A DNA stretch of 64,000 nt, taken from assembly GCF_023337795.1 (NCBI RefSeq), contig NZ_JALIRS010000009.1:115408-179407 (forward strand), in the 5' to 3' direction. Position 1 is the stretch's first letter; each line of letters begins with the position of its first letter. Source of the DNA: Lysinibacillus sp. BPa_S21. GTDB lineage: Bacteria > Bacillota > Bacilli > Bacillales_A > Planococcaceae. Of this stretch, positions 42,903-52,700 are shown in pieces. The notes under the pieces are model-generated. The model was given only the letters and a program-made list of their open reading frames with translations. It ran no database searches and was not told the origin of the DNA. The translations under genes were made by a program, and so were the position numbers.

Positions 42903-45095
42903 CTATTCATCAAACTTCATCCCTTTTAACAAATCTGCAAAAGCATTGTTCAAAGGTTCTGCTTCTTTTTCTTGCTGTTTCATGTATTTTTGTACACTGC
43001 GCTTATCTACTTTGCCGCCGCCCTCTTTTTTACGTCGGGCTTCAAATGCAGATAACTTTTCACGATAACCACATTTACATACGAAAATTTGGCCGTCGCC
43101 TTCACCGCGTAGTTCTAGCTTTTTCTTACATTGTGGACATCTTGCGTTTGTGACACGTGATACGTTTTTACGGTGACCACATTCACGATCTTGGCAAACA
43201 AGCATCTTGCCTTTTTTACCGTTGACTTCAAGCATTGGCTTGCCACAATCAGGGCAGGATTTTGTTGAGATATTGTCATGCTTATATTTTTTATCACTCG
43301 CTTTAATTTCTGTAACTATTTCTTTCGTGTGCTTTTTCATTTCGTTGATGAACACATCTTTTTTCAGCTTACCTTTTGAAATTAACTCAAGCTTTTGCTC
43401 CCATTCGGCTGTTGTCGCTGGAGAGCGTAATTCTTCTGGCACTAAATCAAGCAACTGACGACCTTTAGATGTAATGTAAATTTCTTTGCCGCCACGTTTT
43501 TCGATTAGGAATGAATTAAATAGCTTTTCGATAATATCTGCACGTGTTGCAACTGTCCCTAATCCTCCAGTTGATTTCAACGTATCTGCAAGCTTCTTGT
43601 CGTTCGTCTCCATATACTTCGTAGGATTTTCCATCGCTGATAGTAATGTTGCCTCGGTAAAACGTGCAGGTGGCTTTGTTTGACCAGATGTTTGGGCAAT
43701 TAGCTTTGTTTTTAATACTTGTCCTTGTTCTAAACGAGGAAGCAGTTGTTCTTTGACATCATCCGTTGATTCCTCATCATCAAAACGATTTTGATATACT
43801 TCTTTCCAACCAGCATTGATAACGGTTTTCCCTTTAGCAATAAATTTCTCATGCCCGATTTGTGCTTGGACGGTTAATTGCTCATATTCTTGCGCTGGGA
43901 ATAACACAGCTAAAAATCGTTTTACTACTAAATCATATATTTTACGCTCTTTATCATTGAATGCAGATACGTTCACATAGCCCTCAGTTGGGATGATCGC
44001 GTGGTGATCAGACACTTTACTGTCATCCACAAATGATTTATTCGCTTTAATCGGCTTTGTTAAAATTTTATTCGTTAATGTACGATATTCGCCGATGCCA
44101 CATGCTTTTAGACGCTCAGGTAATGTGCCTATAATATCAGATGATAAATAACGTGAATCTGTTCGCGGATATGTTAGCACTTTATGAGATTCATATAGCT
44201 TTTGCATAATATTTAATGTTTCTTTTGCCGAATAGCCAAATAGTTTATTGGCATCTCGCTGTAATTCTGTTAAATCATAAAGACCTGGGGCAAATGATTT
44301 TTTCGGCTTGCGATCAATTGAAGCAATTTTTGCATCTTGATTGCCTAGTGCTTTGACAATAACGTCCACTTTTTCTTTGTTGAAACTACGTGAATTACCA
44401 TTTGCATCTTGCCATGTAAGCTTTAACGAATCTGTTTGTGCTTCAATACCGTAGTACGTTTGTGGTTTAAAGTTTTTAATTTCATCTTCGCGTGCAGCTA
44501 TCATCGCAACAGTTGGCGTTTGAACACGGCCACAGTTTAGCTGTGCATTAAATCTTGTCGTTAATGCACGTGTCGCGTTTAATCCGATATACCAATCCGC
44601 TTCAGAACGAGCAACCGCAGCAGCATATAGGTTATCGTAGTTTTTACCTGGTTTTAAATTAGCAAATCCTTCTTTAATGGCTTTATCTGTAACAGATGAA
44701 ATCCATAAACGTTTAATCGGCTTATTTACTTTCGCACGTTCAATAATCCAACGTGCTACAAGCTCACCCTCACGACCAGCATCTGTTGCAATAATAATTT
44801 CGTTTACATCGTTACGAGTAAGCTGTGATTTTACTGCATTGTATTGTTTGCTCGTCTGTTTAATCGTTGTTAATTTTAGACGCTCTGGTAGCATCGGTAG
44901 GTCTTCTAAATTCCATTTTTTATATTTTTCATCGTAGCTCTCTGGATCGGCTAGCGTTACTAAATGCCCTAATGCCCACGTTACGATATATTTATCGCCC
45001 TCTAAAAAGCCATTTCCTTTTTTATGACACTTCAATACATTCGCAATATCGCGTGCTACTGAAGGTTTTTCTGCTAATACAAGGCTCTTTGCCAT
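42903..45095 (-). CDS. topB: DNA topoisomerase III
   Basis: This type IA topoisomerase of 730 residues starts with the Toprim domain (SLVLAEKPSVARDIANVLKC; then IIATDAGREGELVARWI). It has the active-site Tyr in VLTYPRTDSRYL. It ends in two zinc-ribbon segments (CPDCGKPM...CQDREC and CPQCKKKL...CKCG). The start at 45095 follows AAAGGGTG; the longer frame to 45197 has no support. It relaxes or decatenates single-stranded regions during replication or repair. It appears monocistronic. Confidence 0.95.
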   Translation of the reverse strand: MAKSLVLAEKPSVARDIANVLKCHKKGNGFLEGDKYIVTWALGHLVTLADPESYDEKYKKWNLEDLPMLPERLKLTTIKQTSKQYNAVKSQLTRNDVNEIIIATDAGREGELVARWIIERAKVNKPIKRLWISSVTDKAIKEGFANLKPGKNYDNLYAAAVARSEADWYIGLNATRALTTRFNAQLNCGRVQTPTVAMIAAREDEIKNFKPQTYYGIEAQTDSLKLTWQDANGNSRSFNKEKVDVIVKALGNQDAKIASIDRKPKKSFAPGLYDLTELQRDANKLFGYSAKETLNIMQKLYESHKVLTYPRTDSRYLSSDIIGTLPERLKACGIGEYRTLTNKILTKPIKANKSFVDDSKVSDHHAIIPTEGYVNVSAFNDKERKIYDLVVKRFLAVLFPAQEYEQLTVQAQIGHEKFIAKGKTVINAGWKEVYQNRFDDEESTDDVKEQLLPRLEQGQVLKTKLIAQTSGQTKPPARFTEATLLSAMENPTKYMETNDKKLADTLKSTGGLGTVATRADIIEKLFNSFLIEKRGGKEIYITSKGRQLLDLVPEELRSPATTAEWEQKLELISKGKLKKDVFINEMKKHTKEIVTEIKASDKKYKHDNISTKSCPDCGKPMLEVNGKKGKMLVCQDRECGHRKNVSRVTNARCPQCKKKLELRGEGDGQIFVCKCGYREKLSAFEARRKKEGGGKVDKRSVQKYMKQQEKEAEPLNNAFADLLKGMKFDE

Positions 45096-45341
45096 CCGTT
45101 TAACACCCTTTCTTACAATCCATATCCTAAATATAGCATATAGCGATCGGTTACACCTATACGACCTATTACAAGTTGCTATCATCATCTGGTACAAATG
45201 GTAACTTACAAATATTGATTGTCATTTTACTCAACAGAATAGAGTAAGGCCATACAAGTAAATAAACCTTCGTAAACATTAAAGTCTACAAAGGCTAGTG
45301 TCTTACTCTTGATCTTTTGCTCTACATGTGGAAGTATCTTT

Positions 45342-46967
45342 TTATTCATTATTTAGCATTTTTAATGTACGAGATAAAAAAACGGCAAAATGTTGGCGAC
45401 TTACTGGCTGGTTAGGCATAAAATTACCATTTGAACCTGTTGTAATGTTATGCGAAGCTAAAATTTGAATATATGGATTAAATTCATTTGTAGCTTGGAC
45501 ATCCTTAAAGGCTACGGGTTCTCCAACTAAATGTAAATCAAAAGCATTCACCAGTATTTTTGCAAGCTGTGCTCTTGTAAGATACTGATTGGGGTTCATA
45601 TTGTTTCCGCTACCATCAATAATTCCAGCTTCATAAAATGGTTTAATGATTTCATAGTAGCTATCTTGATCACTTAAGTCCTTAAAGCTTTTCATTTCTC
45701 GAATAGGTGCAAGCTCAAATCCTTCAATACGACTAATCATAGAAAAAACATGTTTTCTCAAAATGGAGTCATTCGGTTTAAATATTGCATCGCCATACCC
45801 TTTAATAATCCCTTTATTCGCTAATTCTTCTATTTGCAGACGGTAAGGATGGTTCGTTGTCACATCTGTAAAAAGAATAGACTCATAACGGATTGTATAA
45901 TCGATATCTTTGTTCATCGATGCATTCGTTGTAATATCTAGCTGATAGTTTCCTTCAGGCAATTGCTGAGACCAAGCTTTATTTCCATTAGCAGTATATT
46001 TATAGGGAGTAGGTTCATAGTATGATGTTTGTTCATCCCATTTGCGTAGCTCAATACTTATTGGATTGTTCGACGTCGTAAAAATAACAAATGGATTTTT
46101 ACTTGTATGCTTCACTTGATACTCATCAAAATCAAAGTAATCTTTAGCTACTGAAACAATGCCTGATACCGTTTGATTATATTGTAAAATCGTAGGTCTA
46201 AATAACGCTTCAACGACTGTATTTGGAAGGTTCTCTGTTTTCACAGTAAATTGATAGTCTTTGTTCACGCTTAGATATGGATCTGTACTAATTTCTATAT
46301 AATACGTTCCCGCTGGCAAATATGCTGAGGAACTATTTACGTACCAACTTGCATTTAAATCTAAAATCTTTTTCTTCTTTTCATCCATTAAACGAGCATT
46401 GTATTTATCCCCAGGCGTTGTTATAAATTGTTCATTTAACTGCAATGTAACTTTCTTCGGTTCATTTAATGTAAATCGAAAGTAATCATGATCTGTAGAA
46501 TTTTGATTGTTGCGTCCATAGATAACTGTATTCAGTGGAATGACATTGGCACTTTCATAATCGTTGTTTGGCTCTGTATCTAATTTTATATCGTTCACTA
46601 TTTTGTAAGAAACCTCTGATACTTTATTATAAAGATGTGCATCGTATGTGCCTTTCTTCAAACGAATCCTATGAACCGTTTTAGATTTATCCCCATCATA
46701 CTTCGATGTCTCCATTCTTGAAACTAACGCTCCCCAACCAATGTTAAGATCCAGAGTAGTATAACTCGCGGTTGGATCCGTAAAAGTAAATTCATAAGTG
46801 GCTTCTTTTGGCACTTCGATTTTATATTCCCCCCAAATCGTTACCTTACTATTTTCCTTCCATAATTCCGCTTTAGATAATACTTCGTCCTCATATGTCC
46901 CCTCAGCAAAAACTGAAACAGAAGACATCGCCATTAATATAAACACAAAAAATACTATTTTCTTCAT
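45342..46967 (-). CDS. Secreted SLH-domain protein with PPC-like domains
   Basis: This 541-residue surface protein has a signal peptide (VFFVFILMAMSSVSVFA, cleaved about residue 21). Two or three beta-rich pre-peptidase-like domains follow; for example DTEPNNDYESANVIPLNTVI with DHDYFRFTLNEPKKVTLQL. Three SLH repeats end the protein (from LFTDVTTNHPYRLQIEELA through GNFMPNQPVSRQHFAVFLSR). SLH domains bind pyruvylated wall polymers, anchoring it to the cell surface. No protease domain is visible, although PPC domains usually accompany one. The GATC-rich array D lies upstream of its start. Confidence 0.88.
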   Translation of the reverse strand: MKKIVFFVFILMAMSSVSVFAEGTYEDEVLSKAELWKENSKVTIWGEYKIEVPKEATYEFTFTDPTASYTTLDLNIGWGALVSRMETSKYDGDKSKTVHRIRLKKGTYDAHLYNKVSEVSYKIVNDIKLDTEPNNDYESANVIPLNTVIYGRNNQNSTDHDYFRFTLNEPKKVTLQLNEQFITTPGDKYNARLMDEKKKKILDLNASWYVNSSSAYLPAGTYYIEISTDPYLSVNKDYQFTVKTENLPNTVVEALFRPTILQYNQTVSGIVSVAKDYFDFDEYQVKHTSKNPFVIFTTSNNPISIELRKWDEQTSYYEPTPYKYTANGNKAWSQQLPEGNYQLDITTNASMNKDIDYTIRYESILFTDVTTNHPYRLQIEELANKGIIKGYGDAIFKPNDSILRKHVFSMISRIEGFELAPIREMKSFKDLSDQDSYYEIIKPFYEAGIIDGSGNNMNPNQYLTRAQLAKILVNAFDLHLVGEPVAFKDVQATNEFNPYIQILASHNITTGSNGNFMPNQPVSRQHFAVFLSRTLKMLNNE

Positions 46968-47120
46968 CTATTTCTCCTTTTCTAAAAACTATTAAATCTT
47001 TGATAAAAATAATAATTATACATTATCGTTGCTAGTTACTCTACTGTATAAATAGAAAAAACACGATTTGTCTCATACTTCGGGTTATAAACTAATGAGA
47101 ATTGGTTAAGACAGCGAAAA

Positions 47121-47377
47121 TGATCGGGTAGCTTGAAAAAATGATCAGGTACACATGGGATCTGATCGGGTTTCCCCGAAAAGTGATCAGCTTCCCTCGA
47201 GATTTGATCGGGTTCCCCCGAAAAGTGATCAGGTACTCACGGGATCTGACCGGGTTTCCCCGAAAAGTGATCAGGTACTCTCAAGATCTGATCGGGTTTC
47301 CCCGAAAAGTGATCAGGTACTCTCAAGATCTGATCGGGTTTCCCTGAAAAGTGATCAGCTACACCATGGGGTCTGAT
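47121..47377. repeat. 21-bp repeat with GATC boxes, 13 units in exact register (array D)
   Basis: Thirteen TGATC-type boxes occur every 21 bp from 47121 to 47373 with no insertion or deletion. TGATCGGGT and TGATCAGGT alternate, giving a 42-bp higher-order unit; 11 of the 13 contain GATC. In reverse orientation the units match arrays F and C (TACCTGATCACTTTTC). It lies upstream of the SLH gene start and before a small plus-strand ORF. Remaining sequence in 46968-47533 shows nothing else I recognise. Confidence 0.96.
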
Positions 47378-47533
47378 TGAGTAAGACGATCAATGTAAAA
47401 AGCAAATCCACATTATTTGTGAATTTGCTCTTTTATGTGCTTCAAAAAAATGTATACATGAACGTCATACTCAATCTCTTAAAACATATGTTGAGTTAAC
47501 AGAATGTTCACAAATTTTAAAGGAGATGAATGA

Positions 47534-47650
47534 ATGGATGCTCGAACTTTCAGACCTCGGAATGTGATTTTTATGACGATTGTTGTTTTTGTATCGATGT
47601 TAATTGGTTACGGTATATATATTAATTTTATTGATGTTCCTTTTCCATAA
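47534..47650 (+). CDS. 38-residue membrane peptide
   Basis: ATG at 47534 is preceded by AAAGGAG eight bases upstream and the frame ends with TAA at 47648. The peptide has a basic start (MDARTFRPRN), one hydrophobic helix (VIFMTIVVFVSMLIGYGIYI) and a short tail ending DVPFP. It lies alone, convergent with the glycosyltransferase gene whose stop is five bases away. The topology and ribosome site suggest a real small membrane protein; the function is unknown. Confidence 0.6.
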   Translation: MDARTFRPRNVIFMTIVVFVSMLIGYGIYINFIDVPFP

Positions 47651-47654
47651 CGGC

Positions 47655-48728
47655 TTACTTCTTTAACTGACTTAACAAGTATTTGCGGTTGTCTAGTATC
47701 CGTTGATCCTTTGGCTTATATTTACGCGCTGCCTCATTATGCTGATATGCATTTTCATAGAGACGCAAGCGATTATATAGCAAGCTTAACTGAAAATGCG
47801 GAAGCCATGTGGAATAAGCATAGTTGTGAATGGCCATTGTCTGTTCAATAGGCTGCTGTAATGCTTGCGAATACCAGTAAATAGCTTCTTTATTTTTCAA
47901 TTGCTCCATAAAAAAGTGACCAATTCGACAACATGCTTCTGGCCTTGGTCGATCATATAATAATGATTGTAAAATAGCTTGTGTGGCTTGTTTTGAATTT
48001 TGTAGCTGTTTGTAGCAATCGGCTAAATTGAAGCAAGCTTGAATTTGATCATCAGCAGAGCCTTTTGTGGAATCAAGGAAAATCTTATAGTGATTGATAG
48101 CTTCTAAAAATCGATGATGATTTTTGAGTTCATTAGCGTAATGAAATGTTTCTCTAGCTGAAAATGGGTGCCCTTCTTTCTTTAAACGTTCATAAATAGT
48201 AATATTGCGATGAATATCACTTTTTCTTGGCAAATGGGTAACTGCTATATCGCTATGATAGAGCTGGCCCGTTATATCTAAATACTCATGGACGGCACCC
48301 TGCCACTGAAAATTACGTGCACGTTTTACAAGCCGAAATCTTTTTTCACTTACTTCGACACAACCATCGGCATCGAGTGTTACATAATAATCCATAGAAA
48401 CTGCATCGACATTAGGGTAATACAGCGACTGCTTAAGCTGAAGGAACTTTTGCTGATGTTCTGTTGTGATCACATCATCAGCGTCGAGCCATAAGATAAA
48501 ATCTTTCGTAGCTTGCTGAAAGGAAAAGTTACGAGCTTTGGCAAAGTCATCACACCAGGCAAAATCGAAAATTCGAGAGGTATAATTTTGGACGATATCT
48601 TTTGTACGATCAGTTGAACCTGTATCAATAATATTGATTTCATCCACTAAATGTTGAACAGAGTCTAGGCATCTTTCAATAATACATTCCTCATTTTTGA
48701 CAATCATACATAAACTAATCGTAAACAT
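47655..48728 (-). CDS. Family 2 glycosyltransferase with C-terminal TPR-like repeats
   Basis: This 357-residue protein has an N-terminal GT-A domain: SLCMIVKNEECIIERCLDSV, IIDTGSTDRT, then FILWLDADDV with the DxD metal site. The C-terminal half is helical with TPR-like repeats (FNLADCYKQLQNSKQATQAI, then RIGHFFMEQLKNKEAIYWYS). This layout is shared by SunS-type peptide glycosyltransferases and many Bacillus proteins of unknown acceptor. No bacteriocin genes are adjacent, so the acceptor is unknown. Confidence 0.87.
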   Translation of the reverse strand: MFTISLCMIVKNEECIIERCLDSVQHLVDEINIIDTGSTDRTKDIVQNYTSRIFDFAWCDDFAKARNFSFQQATKDFILWLDADDVITTEHQQKFLQLKQSLYYPNVDAVSMDYYVTLDADGCVEVSEKRFRLVKRARNFQWQGAVHEYLDITGQLYHSDIAVTHLPRKSDIHRNITIYERLKKEGHPFSARETFHYANELKNHHRFLEAINHYKIFLDSTKGSADDQIQACFNLADCYKQLQNSKQATQAILQSLLYDRPRPEACCRIGHFFMEQLKNKEAIYWYSQALQQPIEQTMAIHNYAYSTWLPHFQLSLLYNRLRLYENAYQHNEAARKYKPKDQRILDNRKYLLSQLKK

Positions 48729-48771
48729 CGATCCCCTCCTTTTTTAGTAATAATATATGCACGCTCAAAAA

Positions 48772-48903
48772 TTTATCGAGGCCTTTTACTATTTTATCGC
48801 CTTACTTTTTGAATTTATCGACCAACTTTTATAATTTATCACCTAACTTTTATAATTTATCACCCAACTTTTATAATTTATCACCCAACTTTTCCGTTTT
48901 ATC
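48772..48903. repeat. 21-bp tandem repeat, 7 units in exact register (array E)
   Basis: TTTATC boxes start at 48772, 48793, 48814, 48835, 48856, 48877 and 48898, every 21 bp exactly. The core is TTTATCACCCAACTTTTAT. The first two units are more diverged. The array lies between the glycosyltransferase start and the terminator of the helicase operon. Confidence 0.93.
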
Positions 48904-48929
48904 GACAAACACCTCGAAAAGCGCAAAAA

Positions 48930-48954
48930 AAACGAACGCATCACGCGTTCGTTT
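48930..48954 (-). terminator. Terminator of the helicase operon
   Basis: AAACGAACGC pairs with GCGTTCGTTT across a 5-base loop, with T runs on both strands; on the minus strand eight Ts follow. It lies six bases beyond the stop of the partner gene. Confidence 0.9.
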
Positions 48955-48960
48955 TTTGTT

Positions 48961-49719
48961 TTATAAGTATTGCTTACGCCACTCTAGTTGTTCTTTTTCT
49001 GTGAGCTGTTGTTCTAGGTGTGAATCCCATTGGTTTAACAGCGTATTCCATATACGAACGAATAAAATATCTTGTTCTTTATCGTGCAGGACAAATTCTA
49101 GGCATGGGCTATCATTGATTTGTTTAGCGTCGGTTTGAACAATTTTGGCAATTATTTTTTGAGAGGCTCCTGCTACAGCTTCTTTGTCATCCTCTTGCTG
49201 TAATGCTTCTATTAACATTGCTTCTTCAAAATGCTCTTGCTTCTCAGCCTCTTCATCTACATAGCGATATAGCTCTGGTAGGTCGTCGTATTCTTCCATA
49301 TTGTCTTCGTCGACAGCAAGAAATGTAAGATGGCATGGGCTATAGTAAAGATTAGCCATTTCTACATCTAGCTCCTCTTCAAAAATACCACGTTCCAGTT
49401 GCTGCTGTCCTTTAGATGTCAATCGATAGAAGCCTTCCTTTTGCTCAATGAGACTTACTCGAGACATTTTCGATACTAAATCCTCAATAAATAACGGATC
49501 GACTAGTAATAACTCACTTAAATCCTGTGCATTGGCAAAATCCGCTTCCTGTATGCTGATTAACAACATCGACATCAAAACATCCATTGTGGAACGACGA
49601 ACTGGCTCATAGGTTACTTCTACTGTTCGAATTGGGATGCTCCATTCATCGGTTTTGACGATTTTAATATTGCGATTTTGCTGAAGTTCACGTATTAAGC
49701 GCTGTTGCAATTTTGACAA
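48961..49719 (-). CDS. Helicase-coupled protein of unknown function, possible winged-helix N-terminus
   Basis: I do not recognise this 252-residue protein. Its N-terminal third resembles a winged helix (SELLLVDPLFIEDLVSKMSR, LIEQKEGFYRLTSKGQQQLE). The rest is acidic with a Glu-rich centre (EEYDDLPELYRYVDEEAEKQ) and a beta-rich C-terminal part. It starts at TTG one base after the helicase stop, with AGGTG inside the helicase end, so the two are translationally coupled and likely act together. No catalytic motif is visible. Confidence 0.75.
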   Translation of the reverse strand: MSKLQQRLIRELQQNRNIKIVKTDEWSIPIRTVEVTYEPVRRSTMDVLMSMLLISIQEADFANAQDLSELLLVDPLFIEDLVSKMSRVSLIEQKEGFYRLTSKGQQQLERGIFEEELDVEMANLYYSPCHLTFLAVDEDNMEEYDDLPELYRYVDEEAEKQEHFEEAMLIEALQQEDDKEAVAGASQKIIAKIVQTDAKQINDSPCLEFVLHDKEQDILFVRIWNTLLNQWDSHLEQQLTEKEQLEWRKQYL

Positions 49720-49720
49720 T

Positions 49721-52700
49721 CTATATCACCTGTCCTTCATGATTACGTAAGCCGTTATAGGATTTCACTGTCTCTAACAGATTACTGTACATCTCTCGTG
49801 TATCTGGATGTTTCGCACGTTTGGCAAACATCTCAGCACTTCCGACAAGTAATAATAGCTCTCGCGCACGAGATAAGGCAACGTTTAAGCGGCGATAATC
49901 TCTTGCGAAGCCAACGTCTCCCCCTTTAGGCGTATTACGTACCATACTAACTAATATAACGTCCATCTCCATACCTTGGAACTTATCAACTGTCCCAGTT
50001 CTAAATTGAAGATGTGGTAGCTGTAATTCTTGTTGCAGAAGGCGATTAATTTTCTTGACCTGCTCCCCGTAGAAGCTAATAACGCCAACGCTTTTTTGTG
50101 CATCCTTAGGCATCCGTCCAGCTGCTTTCGCTTCAATAACAGATGTATTCAAATCGATTAAAATACGTCGAATTGTTTGCAATTCACCTTCATTGTAACG
50201 ACTCGTTCCACCCTTTACTTGCTCCTCTAAATAAGGTTTCTCGGTTGGAATATCAACCCATAGCAAATGATCATCACGGTTAACAAATTGTCCTTCAAGA
50301 CAATGGTCTCGCGCTGCATCTGAATCTGGTAAACCACATTGTAGACCATTTTCTTCTTTCGCGTAAAATGGTGTAATACTGTGCATAATTTTCTCATGCA
50401 TTCGGTATTGCAATGCCAGCATTTGCTTATGCGTTTGCGGTAGATTATTAAATAAGCGTTCAAATAGTGATTCACGCAGCAAATTTTTCAACTCTTGCGC
50501 GCCGTCAAAGTTTGGATTTTCATCGAGCATCGCCTTTAACGTTTCCTCCAATGTATCGTCTCCAAGTAGAGGAGGTAATTGATGATGATCGCCCACTAAA
50601 ATAACTTTTTTACCTTTAAGCATCGGTAATAATAGCTCTGGTGGTGTGGCCTTTGATACTTCATCAATAATGACAACATCAAATGTCGGGTAGTTCTCCA
50701 TAAATTCCTTACTTGCTGAAGCGACGCATGTTGTACCGATAACATTCGCATGGCGCACATATAATTTACGAATTTCATCTAAATCATATTCTGTAGCGTT
50801 TTGTAGCTTGTCACGCCATTGCTCTTGTAATTTTTTTCGAAGAGGTAGCTGCTGTTCCTTACGTTGTAATTCCACGATGGCTGTTTTGGAGGATGCAATT
50901 GCTTCCTCTACTTCCTTGTGAGTACGCTCTGGTGTTGATTGTAAGAGCTTTGTGCAGGCTAAGAGCTGCTTCTCCTTCTTCAAACCAGCTATATTAATTT
51001 CTTTTATATTTTCTTCTAATTGCGCTAGCTGTTGTTCAACCTCTTGTAAGCTAGTCTGCGCTGTTTGAAGGGCTGCTTTCTTTGGTAGGAGCTGTGTATT
51101 AGCATACTCTACCGCCTCTAGCTGTTGATGTGCTGTTTGAAGAGAAGATTTCGATTGTGAAACAAGCATTTTTAAATGCTCTACAGAATCTTCTGGCTCA
51201 GCATCAATATGGAATGTCTCTGCTAGCTGCTGTAGTCGTTCTGTATGCTGTAAAAATGGCTGCAATTGTCGCTGTATGCTTTGAACGTCAAAGCTTGTAA
51301 TTGCGCATTCTTGATGTATTAAGCCACCAATACCTTTACGTAAGGACTCAAATTCCCGATCTTTGTGCTCTTGTTGTTGTTTAAGAGCTACGCCTTTTTG
51401 CCAGACAAAATCACGACGCATATATAATCCGAGCAAGAAACTCTCAATTTGCTCGGCAGGTGGTGTTTGATCATCCTGAAACGCTGTATTGAGCTGCGCA
51501 AAAACTCCTGTTAGATTTTGCAATGAAAACGATTGAACTTGCTGCACTCTACTTTTAGCAAGGGCACGTTCTTTTTCTTCATCAGATACCAACGACTCCA
51601 GCTTTGCAATCGCTTTTTGTAGACGTGAATTGATGGTTGCCCACGCCTCTAAATCTTTGGCATCCTCTAAATGTTGCAAACGACTAATTTTCTGTGACAG
51701 CACATAGGACGGGCGAATTTGATAATGTTGTAAAAATCGTTCGATTCGCTCATAGGACGTTAAAGTACCGATATATTTTTCGGCTTCCTTCATTAATTGA
51801 AGACGCTTATTTTCCTCTTCATATTTCGATTGGATATCTTTGAACTGCAGTGTTAGATGCTGCTTTTGCTCTTGCAGCTCCTTATATTGAGCAGCTGCTT
51901 CCAATTGCTCAATTTTCTGTGTCGTTTCCTCGATCGTAAGCTTTAGTTGCTCTATAGATGGGCTTTCAGCAAGGGTTTGCTCAAGCTTCTTTACAGCCGG
52001 TTCAATTTGCGCTAGCTGTTTTTCGTAATGCTCTTTTTGTGCTTCGCTTTCCTGCTGTTCCGCTTTTGCAGCCTTTAATTCTTTCTTTAACGCCTGTATT
52101 TCCTGCTGTAAAATTGGCTCGTCAATTGCAGCCTGTTCTTTCGCAGCTATTTCTTTCTTTAGCTCCTCAAGCCATGTCTCAAGCTTTTCTAGCTCTTCTT
52201 CAGCTTTGACAATACTTGATTTTAGTTCCTGTTCACGTGCAGTAAAAGCTGTGATTTCCTCTTCAATCGCTGAGAGTGTTTGCTCACGCCAATGAAGCGC
52301 AACATTTTCCTCTATAAATTTTTTACCCTCTTCTTCAATACTTTCCGTTCTACCGTAGCGTAAAATTCGAATTTCTTGATTAGAAAGAAGTCGTCCTAAA
52401 GCATTATCTACGGCTAGATTTGATTGAGAAGCTACGAGAGTTTTTAAACCCGCCTTGACATTTTGCTGGCAAATTTCAGAAATAACGGTTGTCTTCCCTG
52501 TGCCAGGAGGTCCTTGAATGACATACAAATCTTCAACAGACAGTGCTCCTAAAACAGCTCGTCGCTGATATTCGTTTAAATTATTGTGAAAAACAATATC
52601 CTCTCGAAGCTTTGCTGTTCGGACAGTTGGACGTTTTTCGAATAGGATCGTCTCTAAGCTAGGGTTAACTGCCTCGCCTTTTTCTAGCTTTGTAAAACCA

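Noticed and set aside
45227..45349. 40-codon minus-strand ORF overlapping the SLH stop
   Set aside because: It has no ribosome site and includes a hairpin; likely chance.
47141..47376. ORFs over the GATC array
   Set aside because: Repeat-derived; no start signal and two overlapping frames are equally open.
47121..47377. CRISPR array
   Set aside because: Units are contiguous 21-bp repeats without unique spacers, and no cas genes are in the window.
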